Positions 27,869 to 36,407 are shown, counted from the stretch's first letter. The stretch: 64,000 nucleotides of DNA from Candidatus Aminicenantes bacterium UBA6228 (GCA_002441005.1 DJWO01000009.1:310001-374000); one strand, 5' to 3'. The notes: generated from the letters alone by a model not told the origin. Numbers and translations are program-made.

Positions 27869-28297
27869 CTAAATCTTATATTCCTCGGGGTTCTGAGCCT
27901 GGTGCGGGTGGTCAGCCCCCCGGTAAACCTTAAGCTTTTTCAGTATTGATCGCCCCAGCTTGTTCTTTGGGATCATGCCCCAGACCGCCCGGCGAATAAC
28001 TTCTTCTGGCTTTCGTTCCAGCATTTCTTTAAGTTTTGTTTCTCTTAAACCACCGGGATAAAGGCTATGATGATAGTAAATTTTATCTTCAAGTTTGTTA
28101 CCGGTGACCTTTATCCGCTCAGCGTTGACCACGACGACAAAATCACCGCTGTCCACATTAGGAGCAAACTGGGTCTTGTTCTTGCCACGGAGAAGGATGG
28201 CTACTTCTGTTGCCAGCCTGCCCAGAATCTGGCCGTCAGCATTGACCAGCCACCATTTCTGCTGAATCTCGTCTTTTTTTGGATGATAAGTCTTCAT
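27869..28297 (-). CDS. rplM: 50S ribosomal protein L13
   Basis: L13 has 142 residues, with WWLVNADGQILGRLATEVA at the start, then GDFVVVVNAERIKVTGNK, YHHSLYPGGLRE and the end motif RAVWGMIPKNKLGRSILKKLKVYRG. It is the first gene of the translation operon and is read from a promoter about 40 bases upstream. Confidence 0.97.
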   Translation of the reverse strand: MKTYHPKKDEIQQKWWLVNADGQILGRLATEVAILLRGKNKTQFAPNVDSGDFVVVVNAERIKVTGNKLEDKIYYHHSLYPGGLRETKLKEMLERKPEEVIRRAVWGMIPKNKLGRSILKKLKVYRGADHPHQAQNPEEYKI

Positions 28298-28343
28298 ATG
28301 CCTACCCTGTCTTATAAAAAAAATACAATTATAGCGATGAGTA

Positions 28344-28372
28344 AAAATACTAAATTATGACTAAATTGTCAA
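28344..28372 (-). promoter_or_regulatory. Promoter of the rplM-rpsI-rpsB-tsf-pyrH-frr operon
   Basis: On the reverse strand a perfect TTGACA (28372-28367) and TATTTT (28349-28344) are 17 bases apart. Transcription would start near 28337, about 40 bases ahead of rplM. Confidence 0.6.
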
Positions 28373-28432
28373 TAAACTGAGCTTTCTAGAAGTTTGATTA
28401 TAGCTTTTCTCCGGCCTGATTTCAAGATAAAA

Positions 28433-29110
28433 TCAGGAATAATGATTTTTGACATTCAGCCCTTTCCTGAGCCTTAGCCAGCTCCAGCCCAGCCCGGTTA
28501 TAAAACCCCCGATATGGGCAAACCAGGCTACTCCGCCCCCCAGGCCAGCATTAGACAGCTGCAGAACAAACCACACCCCGAGGAAGATCCAGGCCGGGAC
28601 ATAAATGATGGTGACATAGATAAACAGAAACAACAGGGTTTTAATCCTGGCTGACGGGAACATAACCAGATAAGCTCCAAGCAAGCCAGCTATCGCCCCG
28701 CTGGCCCCGATCATTGGCGCCCGTGAATTGGGTGAAAAGACGACTTGAAGCAGAGAAGCTGATAATCCAGAGGCAAGATATAAGAATAAATATCTTAAAT
28801 GCCCCATGACCTCTTCAACATTATTGCCAAAAATCCAGAGATAAAGCATGTTGCCGCCGAGATGCCAGAGGCTGCCGTGAAGAAACATCCCGGTCAGCAA
28901 GCTCAAAGGCCAGGCAATTCTGGGAACAGCTGCCTGAAAATCCCAGTGGGTTATTTCATAGGGGATAATGCCAAATTTAAGAACATAGTATTCCAGACCT
29001 TGAGGCGATAGGGCTTGATAGATAAAGAGCAGGCAGTTGATAGCCAGAAGGCTGATGGTAATAAGGGGAAACTTTTCAGCGGGATTTTCATCCTTTAACG
29101 GGATAAGCAT
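28433..29110 (-). CDS. Rhomboid family intramembrane serine protease
   Basis: The 225-residue membrane protein shows the family start (MLIPLKDENPAEKFP), then six or seven hydrophobic helices, the catalytic serine in GASGAIAGLLGAY, and the catalytic histidine in AWFAHIGGFITGL. The conserved loop HGSLWHLGGNMLYLWIFGN carries the oxyanion-side His and Asn. It cleaves membrane proteins within the bilayer; the target is unknown. No Shine-Dalgarno sequence is seen. The ATG directly follows the T-run of the terminator of the upstream gene. Confidence 0.92.
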   Translation of the reverse strand: MLIPLKDENPAEKFPLITISLLAINCLLFIYQALSPQGLEYYVLKFGIIPYEITHWDFQAAVPRIAWPLSLLTGMFLHGSLWHLGGNMLYLWIFGNNVEEVMGHLRYLFLYLASGLSASLLQVVFSPNSRAPMIGASGAIAGLLGAYLVMFPSARIKTLLFLFIYVTIIYVPAWIFLGVWFVLQLSNAGLGGGVAWFAHIGGFITGLGWSWLRLRKGLNVKNHYS

Positions 29111-29112
29111 TT

Positions 29113-29157
29113 AAAATAAATAAAAAAGGGCAGGCCGATTAATCTCAACCTGCCCTT
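29113..29157 (-). terminator. Rho-independent terminator of the TPR lipoprotein gene
   Basis: On the reverse strand AAGGGCAGG (29157-29149) pairs with CCTGCCCTT (29134-29126) across a 14-base loop, and a T-rich tract follows (29127-29113). It lies 17 bases after the stop codon at 29174. Confidence 0.8.
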
Positions 29158-29173
29158 GAACCAAGTCTTCGGG

Positions 29174-30184
29174 TTACTCTACTTTCTTTAATTCTTCTTC
29201 TAGTTTCTTCTTTTCAGCTGCTCTGTTTCTCAGATCGTTAAACTTTTCAATGTATTTATCAGCCTCAGCATTGTATCTGGCAGCTTTATCTTGCTCAAGA
29301 TTGGCCAGGACGCTGCGGTAAAGAACACTCAACCAGGCATAAGGCTCAGGGTAATTGGGATCAAGCTGGCTGGCTTTTTCAATTGCCTGGAGGGCCTCTC
29401 TGGCTGTGGCTAATTTCTCGCTTGCCGGCAACCCTTGAAAACGGTAGGCCAGGCTCCAGCGGTTCACTCCCTTGGCCAGCCAGACCTCAGGATTATCTGG
29501 AGTCAGAGCTATTCTTTTTTCCCAGAACATATTAGCTTTATCAAAATTTTCTATAGCCCCTTCCAGATTATCCGGGGAGACAGGCAATTGCTGATAATAA
29601 TTGGCTGCGTAGGAATAACCCACAGGATTTTCAGGATCAGCTTCTATCCGCCGGAGATACATGGTTTCTGCTTTCTTAGCAGCCTCTGGAACTTCACCGG
29701 CGTAATGGCTATAGAATTCAGCAACTACATAAAAGTTATCCATATTCTGGGGGTCGAGCTCCAGAATTCTTAAATAGAGCTTCTCTGCTTCTGGAAACTT
29801 TCTCAGCTTGTCATACATATCGCCGAGGGAATAGATAATTTCGATATTATTAGGATCAATCTCCATCGCTTTGTTCAGGGCTTCCAGCGCTTTGGTTTCA
29901 AATTCTTGGTTCAGGGCGGACTTGACACCCGGCTTAAAAAGCTGTTTGTAGCTTTCACCAATGTAGCGATAAGCCTGAACTAAATCCGGTTTGTATTTCA
30001 AGGCCAGCTCATACTCAGTGACAGCATTCCGGTATTTACCTTCCCTGAACAAGTTGTTGGCTTTTTTAAAATGATAGTTAGCCTGTAAGTTATTGACCTT
30101 AAGCTTCTCGCAACTGGTTGCGGTCACAAGAACAGCTAAGGCTAAAACGATGACGGCCAAGCCGTTTATCCTCTGACGAGACAT
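29174..30184 (-). CDS. TPR-repeat lipoprotein
   Basis: The 336-residue product has a signal ending in the lipobox TATSC, then at least six TPR-like repeats (for example ANNLFREGKYRNAVTEYELA and LGDMYDKLRKFPEAEKLYL), and a charged coiled C-terminus. It is probably a periplasm-facing adaptor. The ATG at 30184 is chosen: AAGGAGG lies five bases upstream, whereas the ATG at 30187 is too close and that at 30202 precedes the Shine-Dalgarno sequence. A good promoter and a terminator frame it as a single-gene unit. Confidence 0.82.
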   Translation of the reverse strand: MSRQRINGLAVIVLALAVLVTATSCEKLKVNNLQANYHFKKANNLFREGKYRNAVTEYELALKYKPDLVQAYRYIGESYKQLFKPGVKSALNQEFETKALEALNKAMEIDPNNIEIIYSLGDMYDKLRKFPEAEKLYLRILELDPQNMDNFYVVAEFYSHYAGEVPEAAKKAETMYLRRIEADPENPVGYSYAANYYQQLPVSPDNLEGAIENFDKANMFWEKRIALTPDNPEVWLAKGVNRWSLAYRFQGLPASEKLATAREALQAIEKASQLDPNYPEPYAWLSVLYRSVLANLEQDKAARYNAEADKYIEKFNDLRNRAAEKKKLEEELKKVE

Positions 30185-30227
30185 CATGACCTCCTTAATC
30201 ATCCGGCTTTCTAATAATTAGACTAAA

Positions 30228-30256
30228 TTTATATAAGAATATGCCTTTAAAGTCAA
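30228..30256 (-). promoter_or_regulatory. Promoter of the TPR lipoprotein gene
   Basis: On the reverse strand TTGACT (30256-30251) and TATAAA (30233-30228) are 17 bases apart; the predicted start is near 30221. It lies in the 99-base gap behind der. Confidence 0.55.
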
Positions 30257-30283
30257 GAAAAAATGAACTTGGCCCCTCAAAAG

Positions 30284-31618
30284 TCACCCCCGCCTGACTC
30301 TGAAAATTACCGGGGTACCGGTAAATCTAAAGTTCTTCCTAAAGGCATCAGCCAGAAATTTCTCATAGGCAGGTTGCAGCTTGCTCGCGCTATGGCCAAA
30401 AAGGATGAAAACCGGTGGTCTGATTCCTCTTTGAACCAGGTATTTAATTTTAAGCAGCGACCCGTCAAGGCCCCTGGGTGGATAAATCCGGGAAAATTTC
30501 TCCCAGAATTGATTTAAGACGCGGGTCTCAATTTTTTTTGAGGCCGCACTATAAACCTCTTCAGCCAGATCAAGGATTTTAACCACTCTCTGGCCGGTGA
30601 CGGCTGAAACAAAAATGAGCGGGGCATAATCAACGAAATGGAGCCGGTCAAAAACATAATTTTTTATTTCCTCCGGGTTAACCCTGGATTTTTCTACCAA
30701 ATCCCACTTATTTAGAGCTATGATCAGCGGTTTGCCTGACTTGAAAGCCAGGCTGGCAATCCTGGCGTCCTGACGGGTGGTAAATTCCTTGATGTCCATG
30801 ACCAGGCAAATAACATCTGCTTCTTTTATATTTTTCTCCGCCCTGATAATTCCAGCTTTTTCCCTTGAGTCACTGGCCCCGCTGAATCTTCTGAGGCCAG
30901 CTGTATCTATCAGACAATAATTCCTTTTGTTTCTCGTAATCAGAGTATCGACACTATCTCTGGTTGTTCCAGGGATTTCGCTGACCAGCAACCTTTCTTC
31001 ACCGCAGAGGCGGTTAATGAGTGATGATTTCCCGACATTTATCCGGCCGACAATGGCTATTTTTAGAATGTTCTCATCTGATTGTTCAGATTCGCCGGAC
31101 CCGGGCCTGACTGGCAGGAGCTCCAGGATTCTTTCGCGCAGCCAATCAAGATTGACTTTGTGTTCGGCCGAGATGGTTAGAAGGTCAGGCTGCCCCAGCC
31201 GGTAAAAATCTGACAGGTCAATCTGGCTCTGAGGGCTGTCAATTTTATTCACTACCAGGAGAACCGGCCGGTTAAGTTTCTTCAGCTGGATAAAAAGCTC
31301 TTCTTCTCCCCTGGAGAGCGGGCGCTGGCCGTCAGCCAGAAAAATCAAGACATCGCCTGTCCTGGCTGCTTCCCGAACTTTATCTCTCACTTTAATGGAA
31401 ATAGGATCAGTTTCTCCAGCTGTAAAACCACCCGTATCGACCAGAAGATACTCGTGGCCAGACTGTCTGACTACTCCGGTCAGGAGGTCCCTGGTCATCC
31501 CAGGCAGGGAATGGACCAGAGCTTTGCGCTGGCCAAGGAGGCGGTTAAATAGAGTAGATTTTCCGACATTGGGGTAGCCAAGGATGACTACCCGGGGTAG
31601 TTTTTTTAGGCTGGTCAT
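30284..31618 (-). CDS. der: GTPase Der (EngA), ribosome assembly
   Basis: Der is an essential GTPase with two G domains in tandem and a C-terminal KH-like domain, acting in 50S assembly. Both G1 loops are visible (LGYPNVGKSTLFNRL and VGRINVGKSSLINRL), as are both DTxG motifs (VDTGGF, IDTAGL) and NKxD motifs (NKID, NKWD). The frame is open to 31648, but the ATG at 31618 with AGGTGG six bases upstream gives the family N-terminus and 444 residues. Confidence 0.96.
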   Translation of the reverse strand: MTSLKKLPRVVILGYPNVGKSTLFNRLLGQRKALVHSLPGMTRDLLTGVVRQSGHEYLLVDTGGFTAGETDPISIKVRDKVREAARTGDVLIFLADGQRPLSRGEEELFIQLKKLNRPVLLVVNKIDSPQSQIDLSDFYRLGQPDLLTISAEHKVNLDWLRERILELLPVRPGSGESEQSDENILKIAIVGRINVGKSSLINRLCGEERLLVSEIPGTTRDSVDTLITRNKRNYCLIDTAGLRRFSGASDSREKAGIIRAEKNIKEADVICLVMDIKEFTTRQDARIASLAFKSGKPLIIALNKWDLVEKSRVNPEEIKNYVFDRLHFVDYAPLIFVSAVTGQRVVKILDLAEEVYSAASKKIETRVLNQFWEKFSRIYPPRGLDGSLLKIKYLVQRGIRPPVFILFGHSASKLQPAYEKFLADAFRKNFRFTGTPVIFRVRRG

Positions 31619-31637
31619 AAAGGTCCACCTTGGCCGG

Positions 31638-32228
31638 CTAACGGGCAATCAAAGAGTAGTCCGGTTGAAAAGGATTGGAGAGATCAACATGTCCACCCAG
31701 GGTTTCCCGCTCATTACCTTCAATAAGCAAGCTGACTTTTTTAATAGCTTTAAAGTTATAGGCTAAGGAGTCAACAATTGAATAAACAACAGCCATTTCT
31801 CCTGATGATCCATAAAAATTGGCCTCGGTCACCTGCCGGGAAAGATCGACATAGGCCAGTCCGTCAGCCGTCACAAATAATTGCCGCACTCTGGTATTCT
31901 CCGGGATTATCCTCATCAGCCCGGTTTGCGGGCCTTTAATCAATTCTTCGACAACAGCTCTAGCCTCGCCACTAAGGTCTGATTCCGGTATTTCTCTTTC
32001 TTCTGGATGTAGCAAGCCGTCAGTGTCTGACAGAAAAAACAAGGTCACCTGTTTCATTGGCAGGTCGGCCTTTTTCCCGGTCACCTGGTCAGTTCTGTCT
32101 GCCCCTCTCTCGTGTCTGATCTTTTCTTTCCGGCTGCCAAATAAAAATATCATGATGATGATGGCCAAAACTATGAACAAAATCAGCAGGGCTCTTAGCT
32201 TCTTCTTTTTATTCCTGTTGTTTTTCAT
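31638..32228 (-). CDS. GerMN domain protein, membrane-anchored
   Basis: The 196-residue product has a very basic N-terminus and one membrane helix (about 11-31), then a GerMN domain (about 65-180, with VTLFFLSDTDGLLHPEER, ELIKGPQ, TRVRQLFVTADGLAYVDLS and YSIVDSLAYNF). GerMN domains occur in envelope and spore-germination proteins. Here the gene overlaps the amidase gene (ATGA, 32225-32228), which suggests a cell-wall role. No spore genes are in the window. Confidence 0.85.
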   Translation of the reverse strand: MKNNRNKKKKLRALLILFIVLAIIIMIFLFGSRKEKIRHERGADRTDQVTGKKADLPMKQVTLFFLSDTDGLLHPEEREIPESDLSGEARAVVEELIKGPQTGLMRIIPENTRVRQLFVTADGLAYVDLSRQVTEANFYGSSGEMAVVYSIVDSLAYNFKAIKKVSLLIEGNERETLGGHVDLSNPFQPDYSLIAR

Positions 32229-33475
32229 GGCTTTTCATACAATTGAAAATACTGGCTTAAACCTTGATAGATAGCTTCCGCCACCTGAGTTTGAAACTCT
32301 TCTGACTGCAGTTTCTTTTCTTCTTCCGGGTTGGTAATAAAGGCAATTTCCACCAGGATGGCCGGGCAGGCAACACCCGTCAGAACTTTAAAGGGAGCCT
32401 GCTTGATGCCACGATTTTGAGTGTTCAATAATTGGTTGAGTTGATTCTGAACAAAGTCAGCCAGCTGGCTGCTTTGCTTGAGGTAGGCCGATTGGGCCAT
32501 ATCCCACAGGATGAGTTTCAGGTCATCAAAATCCTGCTCCCCCAGGCGGTTTTCCAGCTCGCCTGAATTATTTTCAAAATAGGCTAAACGCCGTGATTCT
32601 TCATCAGTAGCATTAAGGCTTAAAAAGTAAGTTTCTGAGCCCCGGGCCTTGGCTCTCTTTGAACCATTGGCGTGAATACTGATAAAAAGATCAGCTTTGT
32701 TATTATTGGCCACGGCTGCTCGCCGCTCCAGTCCCACCACCACGTCAGCTTCCCTGGTTATAACCACCCGGTATTTAAGATCCCCTTCAATTCTCTCCTT
32801 GAGCTTTTTGGCCACTTCCAGAGTAATATCTTTTTCCAGCGTTCCATAATTACCTTTGGCTCCGGTTTCAATTCCACCATGGCCGGGATCAATCACAATG
32901 GTTTTAAAGGCCTTTTTTTCAGACTGGCTGGAAGTTAGGCCCTGACCAGCCCGTTCAACTGACTGGTTGACAGCCGGGGGAGGATTCACCTGGCCGCTGG
33001 CCGGGGGCGGAGTCTTGGCTGGAGTTTCAACTGGTTTAGTTTCTTTAGCTGCTACCCTGTTCTTCAGCTTTAAATCAATAGTGAGTTCAAAAGGGCTCTT
33101 TCTGATTGAATGACTGAAAGAAAAGTCTGGCGAGACAGCTTTAATGATCAGTAAATAGGCTTCAGGCGATTTAGCCAGATCAACCGATTTAACTACCTGA
33201 CTGGTAAAAGGACTTTTCTCCAGCTTTAGACCAGCCAGGGCTCTAAAGGTAACAATCAGCCAATCAGATGATTTCTTCAAATTATAGACAAGATTAGAAC
33301 TACCGCTGATTTTGACTCGCGTGACCTCAGGGGAATCTTCAACTGTGACTTTTATAACTGGAGTTGCTTTGGCACCGGCTGGAGCCTTTGCCTGGAGAGA
33401 GCCAGGGACACTGGCCAAACCCAGGCTGGCAACTAAGATCAAGGTTAAAAAAATTTTTATGTATCTCGGCATCAT
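32225..33475 (-). CDS. N-acetylmuramoyl-L-alanine amidase with AMIN domain
   Basis: This periplasmic zinc enzyme removes stem peptides from peptidoglycan, for example during daughter-cell separation. After a signal peptide come an AMIN targeting domain (about 40-135), a Pro-rich linker (about 145-180) and an Amidase_3 catalytic domain (about 190-412) with VIDPGHGGIETGA, the second metal His in FISIHANGS, and the catalytic Glu in LVEIAFITN. The 416-residue length is as expected for AmiC-like enzymes. It is the first gene of a pair with the GerMN gene. Starts at 33475 or 33472 are equally possible. Confidence 0.93.
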   Translation of the reverse strand: MMPRYIKIFLTLILVASLGLASVPGSLQAKAPAGAKATPVIKVTVEDSPEVTRVKISGSSNLVYNLKKSSDWLIVTFRALAGLKLEKSPFTSQVVKSVDLAKSPEAYLLIIKAVSPDFSFSHSIRKSPFELTIDLKLKNRVAAKETKPVETPAKTPPPASGQVNPPPAVNQSVERAGQGLTSSQSEKKAFKTIVIDPGHGGIETGAKGNYGTLEKDITLEVAKKLKERIEGDLKYRVVITREADVVVGLERRAAVANNNKADLFISIHANGSKRAKARGSETYFLSLNATDEESRRLAYFENNSGELENRLGEQDFDDLKLILWDMAQSAYLKQSSQLADFVQNQLNQLLNTQNRGIKQAPFKVLTGVACPAILVEIAFITNPEEEKKLQSEEFQTQVAEAIYQGLSQYFQLYEKP

Positions 33476-33506
33476 CTTTATCTAAAACTTTAACCTGATA
33501 AAAAAA

Positions 33507-33857
33507 TGGTGGAGGCGGCGGGAATCGAACCCGCGTCCGAAGGCATTCCACAGTTGCCTCTACAGGCTTATCCTCTTCATTGCATCTTGTTGAGCAGTTC
33601 TTGAAGAGGAAGAGCTCCACTCAACCAGCTCAAGAGTTAGTTCATCCAGCGAGCCCTGAGCACACCCGCCGGACTATCCTGCTAAACGGCGTTTCTACCG
33701 GCCCGCAGGACAGGCTGGCGGAAACGGCTGCACTTTCTATCAGGCAGCGACTGCAACAGGTTCTGCAGTTAATTTTTTCCCACCTGTTTAACGAGGTTGA
33801 TGGGACCTCGGCCTGCAGCTTCTGCTTCACTACCTCCGTCGAGTCCATTTCGCCCCC
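33507..33857 (-). ncRNA. ssrA: Transfer-messenger RNA
   Basis: The reverse strand starts with GGGGGCGAAATGGACTCGAC and ends in a tRNA-like T-arm and acceptor (GGTTCGATTCCC, CGCCTCCACCA). The two ends pair over seven bases (one G-U), and CCA is encoded. The total of 351 bases is typical. Inside, at 33784-33743, lies a tag frame coding G-G-K-K-L-T-A-E-P-V-A-V-A-A, followed by tandem stops TGA-TAG. The final A-V-A-A fits the ClpXP-degradation tags of other bacteria. The exact resume codon (GGT or GGG) is uncertain. Confidence 0.96.
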
Positions 33858-33866
33858 GACATTTAA

Positions 33867-33896
33867 ATTATAGGAGAGACCCGCCTCCATTGTCAA
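33867..33896 (-). promoter_or_regulatory. Promoter of ssrA
   Basis: On the reverse strand a perfect TTGACA (33896-33891) and a perfect TATAAT (33872-33867) are 18 bases apart, ending nine bases from the mature tmRNA 5' end. The stop codon of the upstream pseudogene directly abuts the -35 box. Confidence 0.8.
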
Positions 33897-34427
33897 TTAA
33901 AAAGCCATATTTGGATCGGGAGATGATCTCCAGAGAGGGTGGTCTAACCTTGAAATCCAGTCCTGACCCGGCGGCCGGCCAGCAGCCAAAATTGATGAGC
34001 ACTGGCCATTGGGCCAGGTCTGGCTGCCCGGGTCACCATTAATTTTGACCTCTTCGGAAAAATCTCTGGTAATTTTCATCTTTTTCCCGCTGTGGGTAAT
34101 TTCGGGCAGCGCCTGATCAAGGTTTTTAATAATCCTGATATTCTGGAAATTGACATGATTCTCGAGAATCTGCAGGGTTTCTTCAATCACAGTATTCAGG
34201 TTAACCCTGACTTCTTCCGGCTTGTAATCTCGGGCAAAGTCCAGCAGCCCTCTGACTATCTTACGGCAGCGCAGGGTTTCTTCGGTAATTACTTTTAAAT
34301 CTTCTTCATAAGGCGTGCCTTTGAGCTCTTCCAGCAAAAGGCTGCTATAAGTCAAAACCCCGGTCAGGGGATTATTGATTTCATGAGCGATTCCGGCTGC
34401 CAGCCGGCTGCTCGAAGCCAGCTTCAG
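33897..34427 (-). pseudogene. Histidine kinase remnant (internal piece, fused in frame to hyfB remnant)
   Basis: The frame continues from the hyfB remnant into an unmistakable kinase dimerisation domain: LAAGIAHEINNPLTGVLTY with the phosphoacceptor His, then the second helix and the start of the ATP domain up to ALPEI (about 34098). What follows (KKMKITRDFSEEVKI and then low-quality sequence rich in Pro, Gly and Trp) lacks the N, G1 and G2 boxes of an HATPase domain. The sensor part is missing upstream as well. It reads as the middle of a deleted kinase gene, possibly the partner of the response regulator at 40121-40498. Confidence 0.8.
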
Positions 34428-35023
34428 GCCGATGGTGGCTAACGAATCACCAAATTGATAGCCGGCTGCCAGGAAAGCCGAGCCAGTGATCAACAGCCAG
34501 GCGGTTTCCATAAAAATCAGATAAATTAAAGCCGGTCTGGCTGAAACCTTAGCCGGTCTTCCCCCTCTGACCAGAAAATAGGAAGAAATAACCATTAACT
34601 GCCAGGCGAGGGTAAAGCCCGGCCCGAGGTCATCGACGGTCAGCAGTCCGGCCAGGCCGCCAATGAAAAAGGGTAGAGCCAGATAAAACTTCCAGATTTT
34701 TTCAGCCTCATAATTTTTAACAAAATCAACAGAAAAAACGGTTGCAGCCAGAGTTAAAACGGCCAGAAGCAGAAGAAAAAGAGCCGACAGGCCATCAATT
34801 AAAAATGGAAGATGGAAGCTCCCGGCATCAATCTCAAATTCAAGCGGCGAGCCGGCTGTTCCGAGCACAGATAAAGAGAGGAAGATCAGTAGTGGCAGCT
34901 CAGAGCAATTAAAAAAGTTCCGGCCAGCCGGATAAAATTTGTCATTTTTCTGAAAACCAGAGCGAGCAAAGCCGACAGGAGCAAGGTCAGCCAGAATAAA
35001 CCGAAGCCTGACAGAATAGTCAT
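34428..35023 (-). pseudogene. Hydrogenase-4 membrane subunit (HyfB/NuoL-like) 5' remnant, frameshifted and truncated
   Basis: From an ATG at 35023 that overlaps the protease stop (TGATG), the reverse strand encodes a HyfB-like start (MTILSGFGLFWLTLLLSALL) and then meets TGA at 34888-34886. The next frame continues the same kind of protein: LPFLIDGLSALFLLLL, then AWQLMVISSYFLV, which matches the W-E-x-M-S-x-x-SYFLV motif of HyfB with Glu changed to Gln. A single added T in the T6 run at 34917-34912 would rejoin the frames. After about 215 codons the protein changes abruptly into a histidine kinase; some 400 or more residues of the antiporter-like subunit are absent. Confidence 0.82.
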
Positions 35024-35562
35024 CAGCCTTTTTTCCTTTCGAGTTGAATGCCGGCCGGCGCCTCCGGGCCATTAACTGAGGAAGTTTTATTGACCAGCTG
35101 TTCGGTCAGAGCAGCCAGTTGCTCGGTGATCTTTTTGATGCCAGGGGAGAGCTCTTGCCCGAAACTGGTAGTTTCAGGTACTACTCCCAGGAGAAAAACC
35201 TTTTTGCCGGTTTTTTCTATCAACTGGGAAGTTAGCTTTAATGATAACTTATGAGTGGAGACAATCTCGCCTATTTCTTCAAACTCAGCCAGTGGCCCAA
35301 AGATGACTGTCCCGGGAGGGGCATTGAGGACAACAGCATCAACAAAAACTATATTGTCAACGTCTTTTTTAGAGAGCGGAAAAGCGTAATTTTCAGGCAC
35401 ATCTTCCACAGTTAGCAGGTTAGCTGGCGGAAATAATGATTTCTCTTTCATCAATTCTATAAAATAGGGGCCAAAGCCGTCATCGCCGCGCAATTTGTTG
35501 CCGATGCCGGCTAAACAGGTCTTTTCCTGTAGAACTCGCTGCCAGAGCTCAAGGGCTTCCAT
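35023..35562 (-). CDS. Hydrogenase maturation protease (HycI/HyaD family)
   Basis: These endopeptidases trim the C-terminus of the [NiFe]-hydrogenase large subunit after nickel insertion. The 179-residue product has the family signature GIGNKLRGDDGFGP (19-32) with the nickel-sensing acidic residue, then VDAVVLNAPPG and STHKLSL. It lies one base after the flavoprotein gene and overlaps the HyfB remnant. No hydrogenase large subunit is in the window, so its substrate is either elsewhere in the genome or lost. Confidence 0.9.
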   Translation of the reverse strand: MEALELWQRVLQEKTCLAGIGNKLRGDDGFGPYFIELMKEKSLFPPANLLTVEDVPENYAFPLSKKDVDNIVFVDAVVLNAPPGTVIFGPLAEFEEIGEIVSTHKLSLKLTSQLIEKTGKKVFLLGVVPETTSFGQELSPGIKKITEQLAALTEQLVNKTSSVNGPEAPAGIQLERKKG

Positions 35563-36402
35563 TTAAATCTGCTCTCCCAGGGTCCTGATTTGCCTATAGG
35601 TATAAACCGGGCCATCTACACAGACCAGAGTCCGGCCGATGGCACAGTGCTGACACTTGCCAATCCCGCACTTCATGTGCCTTTCCAGGGTGGAATAAAT
35701 ATTCTGTTCTTTTATCCCTTTTAATTTCAGCTCCTTGATGACAGCGTTAAACATCACCGGCGGGCCGCAGACAAAGGCCACCGTCTCTTCTACCGGCAGA
35801 TCAAGTTTGGCGGTCAATTGATTGACAAAACCAACCTCTCCTGACCAGCCTGGTTCGGAGCGGTCAATGGTAAAATGAGTTTCAAAATTTTCAGTGGCCT
35901 GCCATTCCTTTACGCTCTCCTTATACATCAGTTCCTTAGAGCTCTTGGCCCCATAAACCAGGATGACCCGGCCAAAATCCTGACGGTGCTGAAGGACATG
36001 AACAATTGAAGAGCGAAGCGGAATAAGTCCAATGCCTCCGGCCACATAAATAATGTTTTTTCCTTTTATTTCTTCAAAGGGGAAACCATTGCCAAATGGC
36101 CCCCTGACTCCAATTTTATCGCCTGGTTCAAGCTGATGAAGGCCGGCAGTTACCTTACCAACTCTTCTGACGGACAGGTGCTTGGGGTCATTCTCCGGGC
36201 TAAATGGTAAAGAAACAGCAAATTCACCTGCTTTAAAGACGGTGCACATAATGAACTGACCGGAACGGATTTTAAAGGCCTGCTCAATTTCCGGCCGGTC
36301 AAAGGTGAAATAGAAGCTTTTGACCTCATTTATTTCATCGCGAATGTCAACGATGGTGGCTATTTCCGGAACTGAGGTAATCGGCACGAGATTCTTATCC
36401 AT
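35563..36402 (-). CDS. FAD/NAD(P)-binding oxidoreductase subunit (HydG / sulfhydrogenase gamma-like)
   Basis: The 279-residue protein is a ferredoxin-NADP reductase-type electron-transfer subunit: an FAD-binding barrel (about 15-105, with RSGQFIMCTVF and GVRGPFGNGFPF), an NAD-binding domain (VAGGIGLIPLRS, FVCGPPVMF) and a C-terminal [2Fe-2S] cysteine cluster (CGIGKCQHCAIG and a later Cys before VDGP). This is the layout of the gamma subunit of cytoplasmic hydrogenases and of AsrB. It probably passes electrons between NAD(P)H and the Fe-S subunit encoded five bases upstream. Confidence 0.9.
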   Translation of the reverse strand: MDKNLVPITSVPEIATIVDIRDEINEVKSFYFTFDRPEIEQAFKIRSGQFIMCTVFKAGEFAVSLPFSPENDPKHLSVRRVGKVTAGLHQLEPGDKIGVRGPFGNGFPFEEIKGKNIIYVAGGIGLIPLRSSIVHVLQHRQDFGRVILVYGAKSSKELMYKESVKEWQATENFETHFTIDRSEPGWSGEVGFVNQLTAKLDLPVEETVAFVCGPPVMFNAVIKELKLKGIKEQNIYSTLERHMKCGIGKCQHCAIGRTLVCVDGPVYTYRQIRTLGEQI

Positions 36403-36407
36403 AATTT

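Noticed and set aside
31638..32228. Sign of spore formation (GerM-like protein)
   Set aside because: GerMN domains occur in many non-spore-forming bacteria, and no spore genes are near.
33339..33896. Small reading frames on both strands between the amidase gene and the pseudogene
   Set aside because: They lie in tmRNA sequence, which explains all of the conservation and structure there.
33897..35072. One intact 391-codon histidine kinase with membrane helices
   Set aside because: The first about 55 codons are an out-of-frame reading of a HyfB-like start that lies in the neighbouring frame, the membrane part matches a hydrogenase-4 subunit, and the kinase lacks its ATP-binding boxes.
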